A model generated the notes under the pieces. That model saw nothing but the letters and a program-made list of their open reading frames with translations, had not been told where the DNA came from and ran no database searches. Of a DNA stretch of 64,000 nt, positions 1 through 11,864 are shown one piece after another (position 1 is the stretch's first letter; each line of letters starts with the position of its first letter). The translations under genes and the position numbers were made by a program. The DNA comes from Erythrocercus mccallii (Eukaryota > Chordata > Aves > Passeriformes > Dicruridae), in contig VZRG01002610.1 in assembly GCA_013397435.1 (NCBI GenBank), positions 12,949-76,948 of the forward strand. Direction: 5' to 3'.

Positions 1-122
1 CCCACCACCTCCACCTCCACCTCCACCTCCATCTCCACCTCCATCTCCATCTATCTCCACCTCCACTTCCACCTCCACCTCCACCTCCACCTCCACCTCC
101 ACGTCCACCTCCATCTCCATCT
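1..122. repeat. CCACCT hexanucleotide tract
   Basis: Near-continuous CCACCT units with scattered CCATCT variants run from the window edge, so the true left end lies outside. The complementary strand is a regular series of GG doublets (GGAGGT), which could form two-tetrad G-quadruplexes. No coding meaning is inferred. Confidence 0.9.
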
Positions 123-1150
123 CCTCCCTTTTCCTTTCCTTCCCTGAAATCAGCAACTGCAATTTAATTTGTGTAAACCCCAATCTCTTTCACTCTTTAG
201 GGATGTGATCCTTTCTCACTCTGCACAGTCTGTTCTTCCTGAAGGATATTAGAGAGGGAAGGACAGGAGGAAGCTCAATGTTTCCAGTGCCAGACAAGGA
301 CATATGATTGCCTGCATTGGATGGATTAGGGGAACATTTCTTCTGCAGATAGAACCCTTATAGTACCCATTATTGGCATGATTATATTTTCCTTGGAAGA
401 TTTAGCAACTTCTCTGGATGGGCCATAAAGCCTGGTGTGGCTGTTTCTGTTTCCCTGCAGTCCTTCCAATAAAACTTGTCCAGGTCATTAACAGAAGCTA
501 TAGAGTCAGGTGTAGGTCTGCTTTCCAGTGACAGCTCTGAGGAAGTGTATCATTTAAAAGGTAAATAGCTTCCCACAAACAGGGCCCAGCAGCAAAGGAA
601 TTTAATTCATGGTATATATCCTAACTCCAAAGGCATGTCAAATGCTAGGCTGCTCTCTCAAAGGAAGAGGTTAAAACCACACACCTCAGCCTGAATTGTA
701 GCCAGATTCATCTACTGGTCCATTCCTGTTTTCACTGGGACTGAGCAACGAGGGCTGATAGATGACATCATTCTGATGAGTGAAATCCTGACATCTTAGA
801 AAACAGTGGGAGTTTTGCCATTGGGTTTGTACTATAATTGAAATGCCAGCATCCCATAGGTCTGAGGGTACCACAAGAGGAAGTTTAACAAAACTATTTT
901 AAGGAATGGTCAGGCTCATCTGGATTTGAATATTGAGTCTTCCTACATGGAAAATGGTTGTGCTTATCTTAGCAGGGCTAAATGACTGCTTGTTGCCGTG
1001 CTTAGCAGGAGTGTTCTGCACAGTTCAAATCATATGTCAAGCCAAAGAAATTAGGTTTTTCTAATTCAGGGTGTCAAGAGGACTTTGGGTCACTATGTTA
1101 TACAGGAAAGAGCAGACCATCCTGTTTTTCTCTACTATTACATCTTGAAG
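123..1150. other. Unique non-coding sequence
   Basis: No recognisable repeat or exon. Open frames are about 60 codons or shorter and show no family motif. Confidence 0.5.
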
Positions 1151-1155
1151 AAGCA

Positions 1156-1254
1156 GTAATAATAATAATAACATTAATAAATGATGATAATGAGGAAGAG
1201 GAAGAGGAAGAAGGGGAAGAAAAAGGAGGAGGAAGAGGAAGAATGAGGAGAAGG
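1156..1254. repeat. AAT microsatellite and polypurine tract
   Basis: A short AAT run (1156-1170) is followed by an almost pure GA-rich purine tract (1192-1254). The open frames on the opposite strand are low-complexity artefacts rich in Leu, Pro and Ser. Long purine/pyrimidine tracts can adopt triplex (H-DNA) form. Confidence 0.85.
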
Positions 1255-1259
1255 ACCAC

Positions 1260-1984
1260 AATAAGAGCTGCTCAGAACAGATACCCGAACAGCATGCTTT
1301 TTCCTTTCAGTAAGCCTTGGAAATAAAAGGTTGCAAAATCCTTGGTACCTCCTGCTGAGAGTTTTCACACTTTAAAATAAAGCTGCCAGAGACATAAGCA
1401 ATTTTGGGTTTGGTTGAATTCTAAGTGTCAATATTGCTGTTTACTACCTCTTGAAGTAATGAATTGCATTGAAAGTCCAGCAGCTCTCACTGGCCCTATT
1501 GACTGAAAACCTGAGCTGTGGTTCACTCTTTCTATGTCACCTATTATCGCCTTATACAGTGACCTCTGCCTGTATACTTGTAGTTCTGCTGCTTTTGAAG
1601 CATTTATCTAGTGAACATGCCTCCAACATCTTCTCCATCCAATTAAAATTCCTTGCTATCATTCCCTTTTATCTAGCATTTGTAATTGGATTCCCAGTTT
1701 CTCAATTTTCATGTCAGCAAGGGGGAAAACAATAGCAAGTGCCTGATAAAAAAAAATATTCAATTCTGTTAAGTGGTTTATTCTTTCATTAGCTGAAATT
1801 CTGAAGCGAAAATAAGCTTCTGCAATCATGCTATGATTTCTCCACCTGTGTTCTCTGCTTAACTCTGAGACTTCTTGACCCTTTCCAGTCAGATCTGAAG
1901 ACGGATTTGTAACTGTCCTATAAAATCCTCACAATGCTACATTTCTGAGAGCTACAGAAGATTGGAAACTGGCTAGAGGAGGTT
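1260..1984. other. Unique non-coding sequence
   Basis: No repeat recognised. An 88-codon plus-strand frame (1469-1735) has hydrophobic stretches but no family resemblance, and I treat it as chance. Confidence 0.5.
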
Positions 1985-2137
1985 AACCCAGAAGTGCTTA
2001 AGCCCAGACTGGATGGGGTTCTGAGCAACCTGATCTAGTGGAAGTTGTTCCTGCCCAAGGAAGGGGGGTTTGCATCTTGGGTTGTTATTTCCAAGCCAAA
2101 CCATTCTATGATTCTACAGTTCTATGATTCTATGATC
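1985..2137 (+). mobile_element. CR1 LINE 3' end
   Basis: Typical 5'-truncated CR1 tail. It has the 'CCAGACTGGATGGGG' block, a degraded 'GCAACCTGATCTAGTGGAAG' block, 'CCAAACCATTCTATGATTCT', and a terminal array of ATTCTATG-like octamers (2102-2137). The tail orientation puts the element on the plus strand. It is non-coding and shows many substitutions. Confidence 0.88.
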
Positions 2138-3330
2138 CAGTAATCACACAAAGGAAAAGCCTGTGCTGTGTAAGCAAATATTTACCCAGACTGGGCAGCC
2201 AGATGTTAGTGGGGATATTCCTACATCCCTAGCAGTCCACAAGCTGCTTTTTCCCAGGGGATAGAAGTGGATGGAAGTAGGACTGGAAGTTATCACAGCT
2301 TTTCATCATGCAGGACATGGGGTGGGGGAAATGAGAGGAATCTAGAGGAGTAAACCACCCAAACTAATTAGGAAAAACATTTTGTTGATGTCACTCACTG
2401 CTCATTAAATACCTTGGGGTTTTGGAGGACATTACAGCCTGGTGAATTGTTTTCAAGGCTGCTTGTGTCCTGAATGTTTTCTATTTTCATGGTACTGGCA
2501 GTTCATGAAAATATGCTCTAGCAGCATCTGGTACACCAAGATCAGTATCAGAGACATGTGAAATACATCACTTTCTGGAGGTACCAAAAGAAAGCCCAGG
2601 TTAGTCTGAATGTTTATCTACATGGCTGCCTGCAGCTGAGTCAAGGCTTAATTGCCCAGGGTTTTGTTATTGCTGAAAACATGAATCTGAACAGAGCAGA
2701 ACATTTGTATTGACCCATGACACAGTGATTTAGTTTACACTGACTCAACCAAACTATTATTCCCCTTATTCTCTAAAATCTTCTCTTTGGGAGAACTTCA
2801 GATGTGCTCAAAAGCCATCAGTCTACAAGCTGTGCCACAGATATTTAGTTACAGAAAGCATCCAGTAAGTCTGGTGTTACAGTTAACCTCAGATTGTCTC
2901 TTCCTTGATTGATATTCCAAAGTCTTGATCAAGAATCCTTAGATGACATCACCAGTGTGGAATAACAAGACGGCTACTTTGTTGGGTTTTTTCTCTCATC
3001 TAATGGCATTACATAGCCAATAAATTCTTGAAGTGAGTAATACTCAGCAGCAGCAGCACACTTGTACATCAATTATTAAATTATTACAAAATTAACCACA
3101 AAATCTACTTGATAGCCATTCATAGGATGCCAGGAAGTAGGAGTTCCAAAGGTGATGGAACACCTGTGACTATGACTGCAAGAAGGAGACAAATACTTTG
3201 CAAGCCTAACCCATCTGCTTAAAATTATGCAAGTCATGCCAGATCTTCCTTCCTCTCAGGCAAGGTACTGTATAGCCTTTGGATAATAAGAAAGCCAAGT
3301 CAGAACAAAAGGTTAAAAAAAATGAAATAG
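2138..3330. other. Unique non-coding sequence
   Basis: No transposon or exon recognised. It holds a 12-bp perfect palindrome TCTTGATCAAGA at 2923-2934 and a short CAG run near 3047. Confidence 0.5.
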
Positions 3331-3334
3331 CTGT

Positions 3335-3640
3335 AGCTTGGCAAATAAGAATACAGAGCCAGATAATTTTCTGGAAGTATCTGAAGGGAGGGATAAGAAT
3401 AGCTTCTAGTTGTTCAGGGGAATGTAATTAGATATAATTGGATGAAATTAGGCAATGGAAAATATTAGGGAGGAATATCCTAAAAACTTCATCCAAAACC
3501 TGGCAGAGACTGCAAAGGAAGCTTGTTGGAGAAAGCCCTGACTCCCTGGTAAAAGTGAGGAGAACGAAGAATTGTGAAAGTGCACTGATTCTGCACTGGG
3601 AAGGTGATGGAAACTCAACAGAGTTTCAGTTCTAATTTGA
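3335..3640 (+). mobile_element. Possible ancient CR1-like fragment
   Basis: The order of blocks ('GTTCAGGGGAATGTAATTAG', a run about AGGAATATC then AAAACTTC, and an 'AGCTTGTTGGA' block) resembles the 3' part of old CR1-type elements, diverged well beyond the other copies here. The 65-codon plus-strand frame inside it is not considered a gene. Alternative: unique sequence with chance similarity. Confidence 0.4.
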
Positions 3641-6600
3641 TCTAGTCTCATGTATATTGCCTTAGTATACTGGTAAAATGGAAGGAATTTCTTTGAAAAC
3701 AATTTTAAGTGCCTCTCTGAGGTTCAGGACCTTCATTATCATATCTAGCCTCTCTAAGAACTAATTTTATATGACACAATTAAAATTCCATAATCAAAAG
3801 CAATATAAGGATTTCCCCAGAACAATGTTCCTGGGGTTTTGTCCCTGGGAGGAATCAAGGCCTCTTTCCTTTTCCTTGTATCACTTTTTTGTGGGGATGG
3901 TGGGGAGGATTCACTTTCCTCCCCTGATTCTCTGGAAAGGGATGGTTTTCACTGTTTGCATTCACAGGCTTGAGCCACCACTGTGCATGTCAGTTCTTGT
4001 AAGGTGGTCTGTGTTTCTGATATCAATGTCATTCTACTAAATTTTATGCATTGTATATCTGGACTGTATTACAGGCTTGGGCAAGGGCTACTTGTCTTCT
4101 GTATATTTTGGATAATTTTTTATTTACCCTAAACATAAGAATCTGGATGAAATAGTCAAGCATTACTGAAATTATCCCTCCACTAGGATGCTGCAATTTT
4201 CTCTCCCTTCATAACTCTCTGAAGATCATGTTACACCCTTGACTTTCAGGCTGGTCAATAATGAACTGTTCCTGGAATCAAAAACTCTATTTTACCTTTT
4301 CTACCTCTGTGCAGCCATGGGCCACACTGTGGAGATGAGTGAGGATATATTACATGTTGTGTTCTATCTATCCATGCTCTTGGGAAGAACATTATCTATC
4401 CATGCCTGACTTCCTTTTGTGCACAACCTGTGTATGGTTTCCCCAACCAAATAAACATGGTGAACAGTCAGGGAATAAAAAGATTCACTTTCTCAAACCT
4501 CTTCTCCATACAGAGTCACAGTGAGTCACTTGCAGAGTTATGGATCATATTTATAATGTCAAGAACAGAAGTTATTCCCCTATGATTGACTGATTTTCTG
4601 AAGTAAAAGAGGGATAAAATCATCTGAAAGCTACTAGGGAACAACAGAGAACTTTAGGTGGCTCTTTGCTGAGAACAGCCAACCAACACAGGTTTGAAGG
4701 GAACCATCCATTTAACTCGAAATTAATGTTTGCCATTACAATAACTGGATTTAATTATTACTTAACATACTCGAAGTACATTTTGCTTCATAAAGGAGAT
4801 TCTCTTAAGATGATTACAGTACTAAATTTTCTGACTGAATAGAAACAAGACACAGAACCATCTAAAATCCACGATAACAATGTGACACAGCTGAGATTAT
4901 ATTTATTCCTCAACATTTTCTGATTCTGCAAAATGTTTCCGTTTGTCTTTAAGACAGCAGACTTTCTATGTTGGTAGGGAGTTATTCATTCTTGAAACAG
5001 GTATGCAGATATAAAAATGTATTTTAATTACATTTGTTAGCTGCACTGTGATTTTACACTCCTAGTGACTTCTTTCCTGTCTCCTTACTCTAAATTTTTC
5101 CCTTCATAGTGTAGGCACTGGGTTGACCTAAGGTCTTTTCTGGATTCAACTGTACCTTTCTGCTGAACACCAGTAATCCATAGTAGGGATCAAGATTTGG
5201 CCACAAATACTTCAAAGCAGAGAGACTAATCAGGATAATGAAGCTTTTTCCCTCATCTCACCTCTGTACTTCCAAGATGTGAACATCCACAAAACCCATC
5301 CCTTTCTGCATCCAGACAATACAGCAGTCTTTGTAGTCCTGAACAACTACAGCTGTCTCATGAAGGCTCTTTCAAGACCTTCCTTGCATTTTAAACTCTG
5401 CCCCAGGTCTGGAGAACATATATATCTGTAAATAATAAGTTCATCTTGAACTCTTCTTAGGCAGTTTTGAATCCCAGCAGTACTTTTTTTAGCTGTCTTA
5501 CCATCACAGCCTCTTGGCAACTCAGTGTCTGGGTGAGAGACTTGTCCTTCCCAAGGCTCTGGGGCCCTGAATGCAGCAGAGCTACTTCCAGATGAGTGCT
5601 GTGTAATCTCCCAATCCAAGTAATTGAATTTGAACACACACAGAAAATACATATCAAATGAGATAGCCCAGTGATACAGTCAGAATAGCAGTGAGGACTT
5701 CTAGATAAAGGATTATGTTATTGGTTTGCTCTTTTATTTTGATGCCCTGTTTAGTTAGCAATTTTTTCTACAGTATTTCAGTCAGGTCTACAGCAAGCTT
5801 CCTGAAGGGTTTATTCTAAAAAGTAATGCAATTTGAAAAGGTAGAAAATCACAGAAAACTCATTTAGTTTCACTCATTGTTACTAGTTTGCCATTCTACA
5901 TTGATTTTTCTCCTTCCTATTATAGATGGATAATGTTCTCTAATGGGTTTACAAGTCTACTGATTAATGTGAGTAAAAAATAATACTTGCTTTATTGAAG
6001 GGGTAAATAATGTCTTAACTACTTTGCACCCTACAGCTCTTTCAGAGCACTAATCTGACATGGCACTATCACAAATGACTTCACCTGCCTCCTTTCCAAA
6101 CCCCCTTAAAGCCTTTATCGATCATTTTATTCTCATTTCCTCGATATTTGCTCAACACTTTTTAAATGGATTTGCTTTCACAGTGACTACACCTTTTGTG
6201 TGCAAACATTTCAATATCCACCTTGTCCTGTTGGGAATATTTACAGAGAAGGAATTTTTGAGTCACTATACAAATATTGAAAGGGTGAATTTAAATTCAA
6301 GGCACAGGTATTTTGGGTAGAACTGCTACTGAGATTATCTATAGAAGGCACAAGAAAAAGTTGCTCATGATTATTTCAAAAAGTCATTAAAAACTTTAAT
6401 TCTGCTCCCACCACCTATTTCCTTTTTGTGGTCAGTGCTGACTTTTGCAGTTTTTTCTTCTTGAACAGTCTGACAGCTTTCCTAGTGTGTTTCTATGTCC
6501 CTCAAGTAATCAGATTTGTTCCACACACCAATACTTTAAGTTCCACCGTTTTTCTTAGCCAAGACCATCGCATGCAGCAGATCCAGGTAGTTCCTACTAA
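3641..6600. other. Unique non-coding sequence
   Basis: About 3 kb with no recognisable transposon, RNA gene or exon. The longest frames (about 101 codons minus at 5347-5652, 89 plus at 3771-4040) overlap other frames and lack recognisable motifs. Confidence 0.45.
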
Positions 6601-6602
6601 CC

Positions 6603-6722
6603 AATGTGGTTTGGGTTGGAAAGGACTCTAAAGCTCATCTCTATCCAACTTCCTGGCATGGGCAAGGACACCTTCCACTAGGCCTGGTTGCTCCAAGTCC
6701 CCTCCAGCCTGGTTCTGGTAGT
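6603..6722 (-). mobile_element. CR1 LINE 3' fragment
   Basis: Reverse-orientation CR1 tail: 'TGGTTTGGGTTGGAAAGGAC', then the 'CATGGGCAAGGACACCTTCC' block, then 'CCTGGTTGCTCCAAG'. The terminal octamer array is lost. Confidence 0.88.
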
Positions 6723-8190
6723 CACCACCTCATCTTTTGTCTCTCCTTCCTGCCCTTCCCAGCAGTAGACACTCCCCTAACATGGACACATGTTTTTATT
6801 CCAAGACAACAATTACTAGAAAGTTAGAAGCTAACAGAAAAATGAGGAATGTCGGGGGTTCTTTTGTTAAAATTGCACAGCTGGTTAGAGGTAACTAACC
6901 TAGTCAAAACAGATTTTTCAGGTGGTAGAAGCAGCTTAGTTACTTCAGTGATGAACTCCAGGCAGGATAATTAATTTTATCTTTCAGACTTTATAGAGCT
7001 TGGGGCCTCCAGTAACCAGGCTGGGATGTGTACAGTGAAATCAAGCACAACTGCGTCATGACTGTGGTGGAGGTGATTTGCTTGCTTTAACAACTGCAGG
7101 ATGGTTTCTAAACCAGAAACCAAATACCAAAATTTCCATGCCCTGGTACTGTTAGCCCGTGTCCAGAGAAGAATATCACTCATCATTTCTGGCTTCTCCT
7201 CTTACACCATCCACTGAGTCTTGAGCTCAGGAGTGCATGACAGAATTTTTGCAAGCCCAACAACAGTGTTCATTGTTAGTCAGCATTGACACCTTTTCTC
7301 CAAACATTAAATCTACAGAGCAAATTAAGCTTTTTCTCATTTTTCTTTCTTTTTTCCCTTGTTAAGTGTCATAAGGAAAGATGGCATTTATAATGCTCTG
7401 AGATGAGGAAAGGTTAGTATAGTTGAATCCAATATGAAATAGCTGGAAAAATGTTCACACTTTTTTTTTCCTGTTTTTGCAACATTTTAAGGATGTGTTG
7501 ACAAATATGACAAAAATCACTCAGGAGTCTGAAATGCTTTATTAAATGTTTTCTTTTTTCAATTTAAAATATTTTTATTTCCACAACATCATAATATTTT
7601 TACAGTTCAAAAAAAGAATTCAAAGCTCATATCATGCTAAAACCACTTTTTTCTTAAGCAAATAATGGCAGACATTTTAGGAAACTGTTTTTTATCTCAG
7701 TTGTTTGGGTTTTTTCGTTTGGGTTTCTTTTTGTCTTTTAATTATTTAAATGTTATAAAAAATTTCTATTTCTCTTCCAGAGAGAGGAGAAAGTATTGAT
7801 AGCAATAGGCTATACTGATAAATCGCCTCTTTCACGACACATTTGTTAAAATAAAGAGAATATTGATAAAGAAGGGAAAACCTCGGAGATGCTATCTACA
7901 GATTTTAGGACATGCATGTAGTTAGAGGTCTTTTTAAGAGAAAAATATCATTCAGAGAATATCTGTATTTTATCAGAGAAGAAAAATTTAGAAAATGGAT
8001 TTTTTAAGTGGCATTATTTTCTGAATTGAAAAAAGTCAAAATGAGAATTAGACATCCTTTTTTTTTTTTGATTGATACATAAATAATACAGTGCTATACC
8101 AACAAAAAATTTTGCTTTCTGATTCCTATACTTAGGATTCTGATACCCTATTGATAATCTAGGTGAGAAGGCTGATGGCAGTGACAACTC
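6723..8190. other. Unique AT-rich non-coding sequence
   Basis: AT-rich with several T and A homopolymers (for example near 7460 and 8060). No repeat family or exon recognised. Confidence 0.45.
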
Positions 8191-8194
8191 ACTG

Positions 8195-8522
8195 ATGGAT
8201 TTGAAGGGAGCCTACAAGAAAGATGGAGAGAGAATATTTTCAAGGGCCTGAAGTTACAGAACTGTAAGGAATGGCTTAACACTGACAGATTTAGATGGGA
8301 TATTGGGAAGAAATTCTTCCATCTGAAGGTGGTGAGGTCCTGGCACAGGCTTCCCTGAGAAGCTGTGACTGCTCAGTCCCTGGAAGTGTCCAAGGTCAGG
8401 TTGGACAGGGCTTGGATACCCAGGGATAGTGGAAGGTATCCCTGCCCATGGCAGGAGGATTGAAAGGAGAAGAACTTTAATGTCCCTTTTAACCCAAACC
8501 ATTCTGGAATTCTGTGATTTAG
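8195..8522 (+). mobile_element. CR1 LINE 3' end
   Basis: About 330 bp of CR1 3' region in plus orientation. Blocks in order: 'AAGATGGAGAGAGA', 'GGGAAGAAATTCTTCC', 'TGGTGAGGTCCTGGCACAGG', 'CCCTGGAAGTGTCCAAGG', 'CTGCCCATGGCAGG', and 'AACCCAAACCATTCT' with a single degraded octamer. The 90-codon minus-strand frame across it is only an antisense shadow. Confidence 0.9.
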
Positions 8523-8767
8523 TCATGTAATTAATGGGATAATAGTCACCCCCCTGAAGTCAGAGGAGTGTGTGGGTGTGACTGAAGTGACAGACATCCT
8601 CTCCCACAGCCCAAGCTTCCATGCTTAGCTGAGGGGAAATCAGCACTTGAGGTTTAGCTGCCAAAACACCCTTGGTGAAGGAGAAGCACTTTACTAAAAT
8701 GCTTTGGGATTAACATGCAGATTAGGGTGTAAAAATAAAAGGGGTTGCAAAACCCTTGTAAAGTCTT

Positions 8768-8858
8768 AGGATGGTTTGGTTTGAAAGGCTCCTAAAAGAT
8801 CATCTAATTCCAAACCTCCCCAGCATGGGCAGGGGTGCCACCCACTAGATTAGTGCCC
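8768..8858 (-). mobile_element. CR1 LINE 3' fragment
   Basis: Short reverse CR1 tail: 'ATGGTTTGGTTTGAAAGG', 'GATCATCTAATTCCAA', 'CAGCATGGGCAGGGGTGCCA'. It lies 245 bp from a plus-strand CR1 copy, so the two form a loose inverted pair. Confidence 0.8.
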
Positions 8859-11160
8859 CATAATTCTACTGTCCATCTCTTCATATATTTAAAAATTCAA
8901 TTAAGACTGAAGTTCTGAGATTACAGAGTGTGTCACAAAAGAGAAAATGAGGATGAAGTGGAACAGCAGACAGAGCTGACTGGTCTCATTTCCTTCACTG
9001 GGTAGGGTGAAGAAAGAACACAGAATGTAACTGCTGCCATGTCACTGGGGTTTCAAAATCCATGCCTTCTGTAATCAGTGGGAAGATTTCAGGCAGATAG
9101 GAAGTGATATATCTTTGTGAAATGCTTTAAATGTTGAATGTGATCTCTATGTTGGCAATGTCTTTTTGAAAGTCTGAGATCTAGTGTTCTGGATGTGCAA
9201 AGGAATACATTTCAGACTTCTGCATTTCAGATTCTCTCTGAACAAAAAAAAAAAGTTCCTGTTTGAATATGCGTTCAGCATACTGTGCCTCAGACACAGG
9301 GTATTAGCAACAGTGCCAGTGATTCTGTTATCCCCTTTGGTGGCGGGACTTTTTTTTCTTTTTTTTGTCTTCCCACAACTGTTTCCCAAAAAGGAAGAGG
9401 GGAAGAGGGTGTATTTCCAAAACCCATCTCTCATCTTCTTTATTTTTATACAGTCTCCCCTCCCCAAATACACCCAAAATACACTGAATAGTTCTATATA
9501 TAACTTCAATTAAAAAAAAATTCAGCTGCTCCTCTGAAGCCATCCAAATCTAATTAACTACAGAAGCCAAACTTATATTAAGCTTCTCACTTTCTTCATC
9601 TTACCATCTCCATTCATACCTTCATTCAATGTGTTCACAAAAAAAGGAATTTCTAATAATTGTATCTATAGTCTTGGAAGAAGAAAGCCACTGATCAGGA
9701 GGCCTGTGAAAGAGGAGAGATCGGAGCCTCACTTAAACTTGGCAGTCTGGCCCCAAAAAACCTACAGACAAAAGGGGTGAAGGGAACTGAAGAGCTTAGC
9801 CCTAGGTCTAAGGAAGCTGGTGAGAATTTGTTCAGGCTCTGAATAGAGATCTTAATTTCAGACCTAAATTGTGCCTGCACAGACTCATTGAAATGCCTTC
9901 TCTGAAGGAAGAGGGGGCGGGAGGCACGGGAGAAGGGAAGAAAAGTTTGTTGAATATAAATGAGATTACGTGTGGCTGAAGAGCGAGATAGAAGCTCTAC
10001 AGAGATTTATGCCTGACTGACATACAGTAACACAAAGGCAGTAAAATGTGTCCTTGGCAAGTGGCATTAGGAAGCAGTAAACTTTAATCTTCAGAGAGCG
10101 AGGATGGTGCTACCCATCTCAGTGGAAAATACTTTCTCATTTGTGGAGTGTGTTATTTAAAATGTGTTTAGCCAGTAAAAAGAAGATATAACGAGCTATC
10201 TTGCCATGCCATGACCTTGTGTTTCAGGCAGTCTGCAGAACCACAAGACCAGAATAAAGACCCTTGACATTTTCTCACCAGGGGACTCAGCAGTCTTCCT
10301 TCATGTTGTGTCTCATCTAGGGAAAACTTCAGGGTCATGAATGGGATTGCATCTCAGATGAGTTTTGTTCAAGGGCCTTTTATATTTTTTAGCTACCAAA
10401 AGATGTATATTCAGTCTGGCAGTCTGGTACTGGTTATTCGTAATAATCTCTTCACTTATATTCACACATCCGGTTGCAAGGAGCCCTAAAACTACAGTGT
10501 TAATCAGTAAAAGCAAAGAAACAGAAGCGTGATGATAAAATAAAATTATTTTCCACTGCACAGTAGAGAGAATACATTAAAATTAGTGTCATTAAGATAC
10601 AAAAACTGTGGATGGATGGTGCATGAAATCCCTTAAGGAACATCAACTGTCCTGATCCTAACAATAAGAGATTCATAAAACATTAAAGGAGAATTAATTT
10701 GCTTGCAGTTCTGTCTAAATTTATTGTAAATGTTCTGTTTGCCCACCACATATTAACAATTAGGAAACAGGATAACCTGTTCCCAGCTCCTTGAACTCTT
10801 GCTCTGAGACTTTGGCAAAAGGCTGAGAATTGATTTCCAAAGGTGGACAGGAAATGCCAGCTAGTTTGTGCTGCTTTCTAAGAAGGAGTAAAGTCACTTC
10901 ACCACCTTGTACTGCTCTTCAGAGCAGTACCTTATCTTGGTAAAATGAAGAGTAGTCTCACATACAGTCTCTACAAGGAGTGTTCACTGGCCATTAATCC
11001 AAGGCACAGCCCTGAAGATCTCCTTTGCCTGCTCTGAACTCAAAAACATCGCATTGGTTGAGGCTTAGAGCAGCTTCCCTGTTGGTCTCATTCTTACAGT
11101 CATTCACTGGATAAATGGAAAGTTATTTTACTCTGCAGCTTAAACAAAAAAAGTAAACAG
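8859..11160. other. Unique non-coding sequence with one palindrome
   Basis: No transposon or exon recognised. Frames of 120 codons (minus) and 109 codons (plus) overlap near 9147-9513 in T-rich DNA and are treated as chance. The notable feature is the inverted repeat at 10909-10930, listed separately. Confidence 0.45.
10909..10930. repeat. Perfect inverted repeat, 10-bp arms
   Basis: GTACTGCTCT is followed by a 2-nt spacer TC and its exact reverse complement AGAGCAGTAC. It is a 22-bp near-palindrome outside any recognised transposon. Confidence 0.9.
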
Positions 11161-11211
11161 TGTTATAAATGAAAAATCGCCAATCCGATTTTAATAAAAA
11201 ATCAAAAATAA

Positions 11212-11217
11212 TTTATT
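11212..11217 (-). promoter_or_regulatory. LTR polyadenylation signal AATAAA
   Basis: AATAAA on the minus strand, about 170 bp downstream of the TATA-like box of the same LTR, at the position expected within R. Function is inferred from position only. Confidence 0.6.
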
Positions 11218-11383
11218 TACAAATATTTACAAATTTCGGAAAAATTTGGAAAATAGGAAAAAATGTGCCAATGAATCCTAAAACCCCAAGGAGCCGGCCC
11301 GGGGATCGGCTCCTGGTGTCGTGTGACCAGCGTCAAAGCGACACAGTCTCCACGTCCACGAAGCCATGCGATTTTTGAGGGAG

Positions 11384-11391
11384 TCTTATAC
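11384..11391 (-). promoter_or_regulatory. LTR TATA-like box
   Basis: GTATAAGA on the minus strand, immediately preceding the CpG-rich putative R region of the 700-bp LTR. A 7-bp stem with 3-nt loop (11399-11415) lies just upstream of it. Confidence 0.55.
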
Positions 11392-11864
11392 TGTTTTTCG
11401 TAGCCTGAGGCTACGGTGTGCAATGAAGAGAGTGAGCTTCTCTGGTCTCTGATGAAGTCATCTATAGTTGGACAGTGTAGTTGGAAGCTGGCCAGGGTGG
11501 GTCCCGGCTTTGGCTAGTGTCTGTTTTTGTTTGTTGATAGCTGTGCTTGGAGCTGGACAATGGTGCTGATGGCCAGGCTCTCTCCCAGCAGCTGTCGGTC
11601 ATTGAGGGAGTTTCTGTCCTTTGTCCTCCTGTCGGCCATCCATTTACACCTTTTCCCAAAGAGGCAGCTGCAACCTGTCCAACCAGTTTTTCGTGATTGT
11701 CCCTTATCAGTGCTGCTGGTGGGCCGCACCCAAGCCATCTCCAAGCTGCTGAATTTTCCTGGAAAGAAACTTTTACAAAAAGCTACATTTTTTACAGTCA
11801 ACCTAAATATTACTATAAAAATAACCTAACACGAATTACACTATAAGCTCACTTATAACAACAG

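Larger units (their letters stand above)
11161..11860 (-). mobile_element. Endogenous retrovirus solo LTR (700 bp)
   Basis: The element begins TGTTATAA and ends TTATAACA. The outer 12 bases are inverted copies with one mismatch. Direct repeat ACAG flanks it (11157-11160 and 11861-11864). On the minus strand there is a TATA-like GTATAAGA (11384-11391) and, downstream, AATAAA (11212-11217) near the 3' end, which fits U3-R-U5 order with a short U5. A CpG-rich block at 11285-11370 stands out from the surroundings. No gag, pol or env sequence lies next to it. A 4-bp duplication would fit class I. A 5-bp AACAG duplication is possible if one A was lost, so the class is left open. Confidence 0.82.

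Noticed and set aside
1061..1368. Leu/Pro/Ser-rich minus-strand frames that look like signal peptides
   Set aside because: They are the translation of the AAT and polypurine tract.
5347..5652. 101-codon minus-strand frame
   Set aside because: No motif recognised and a second frame overlaps it; insufficient for a gene call.
9147..9513. Overlapping 120- and 109-codon frames on opposite strands
   Set aside because: T/A-homopolymer-rich DNA yields long frames by chance; the proteins are Phe/Lys-rich without motifs.
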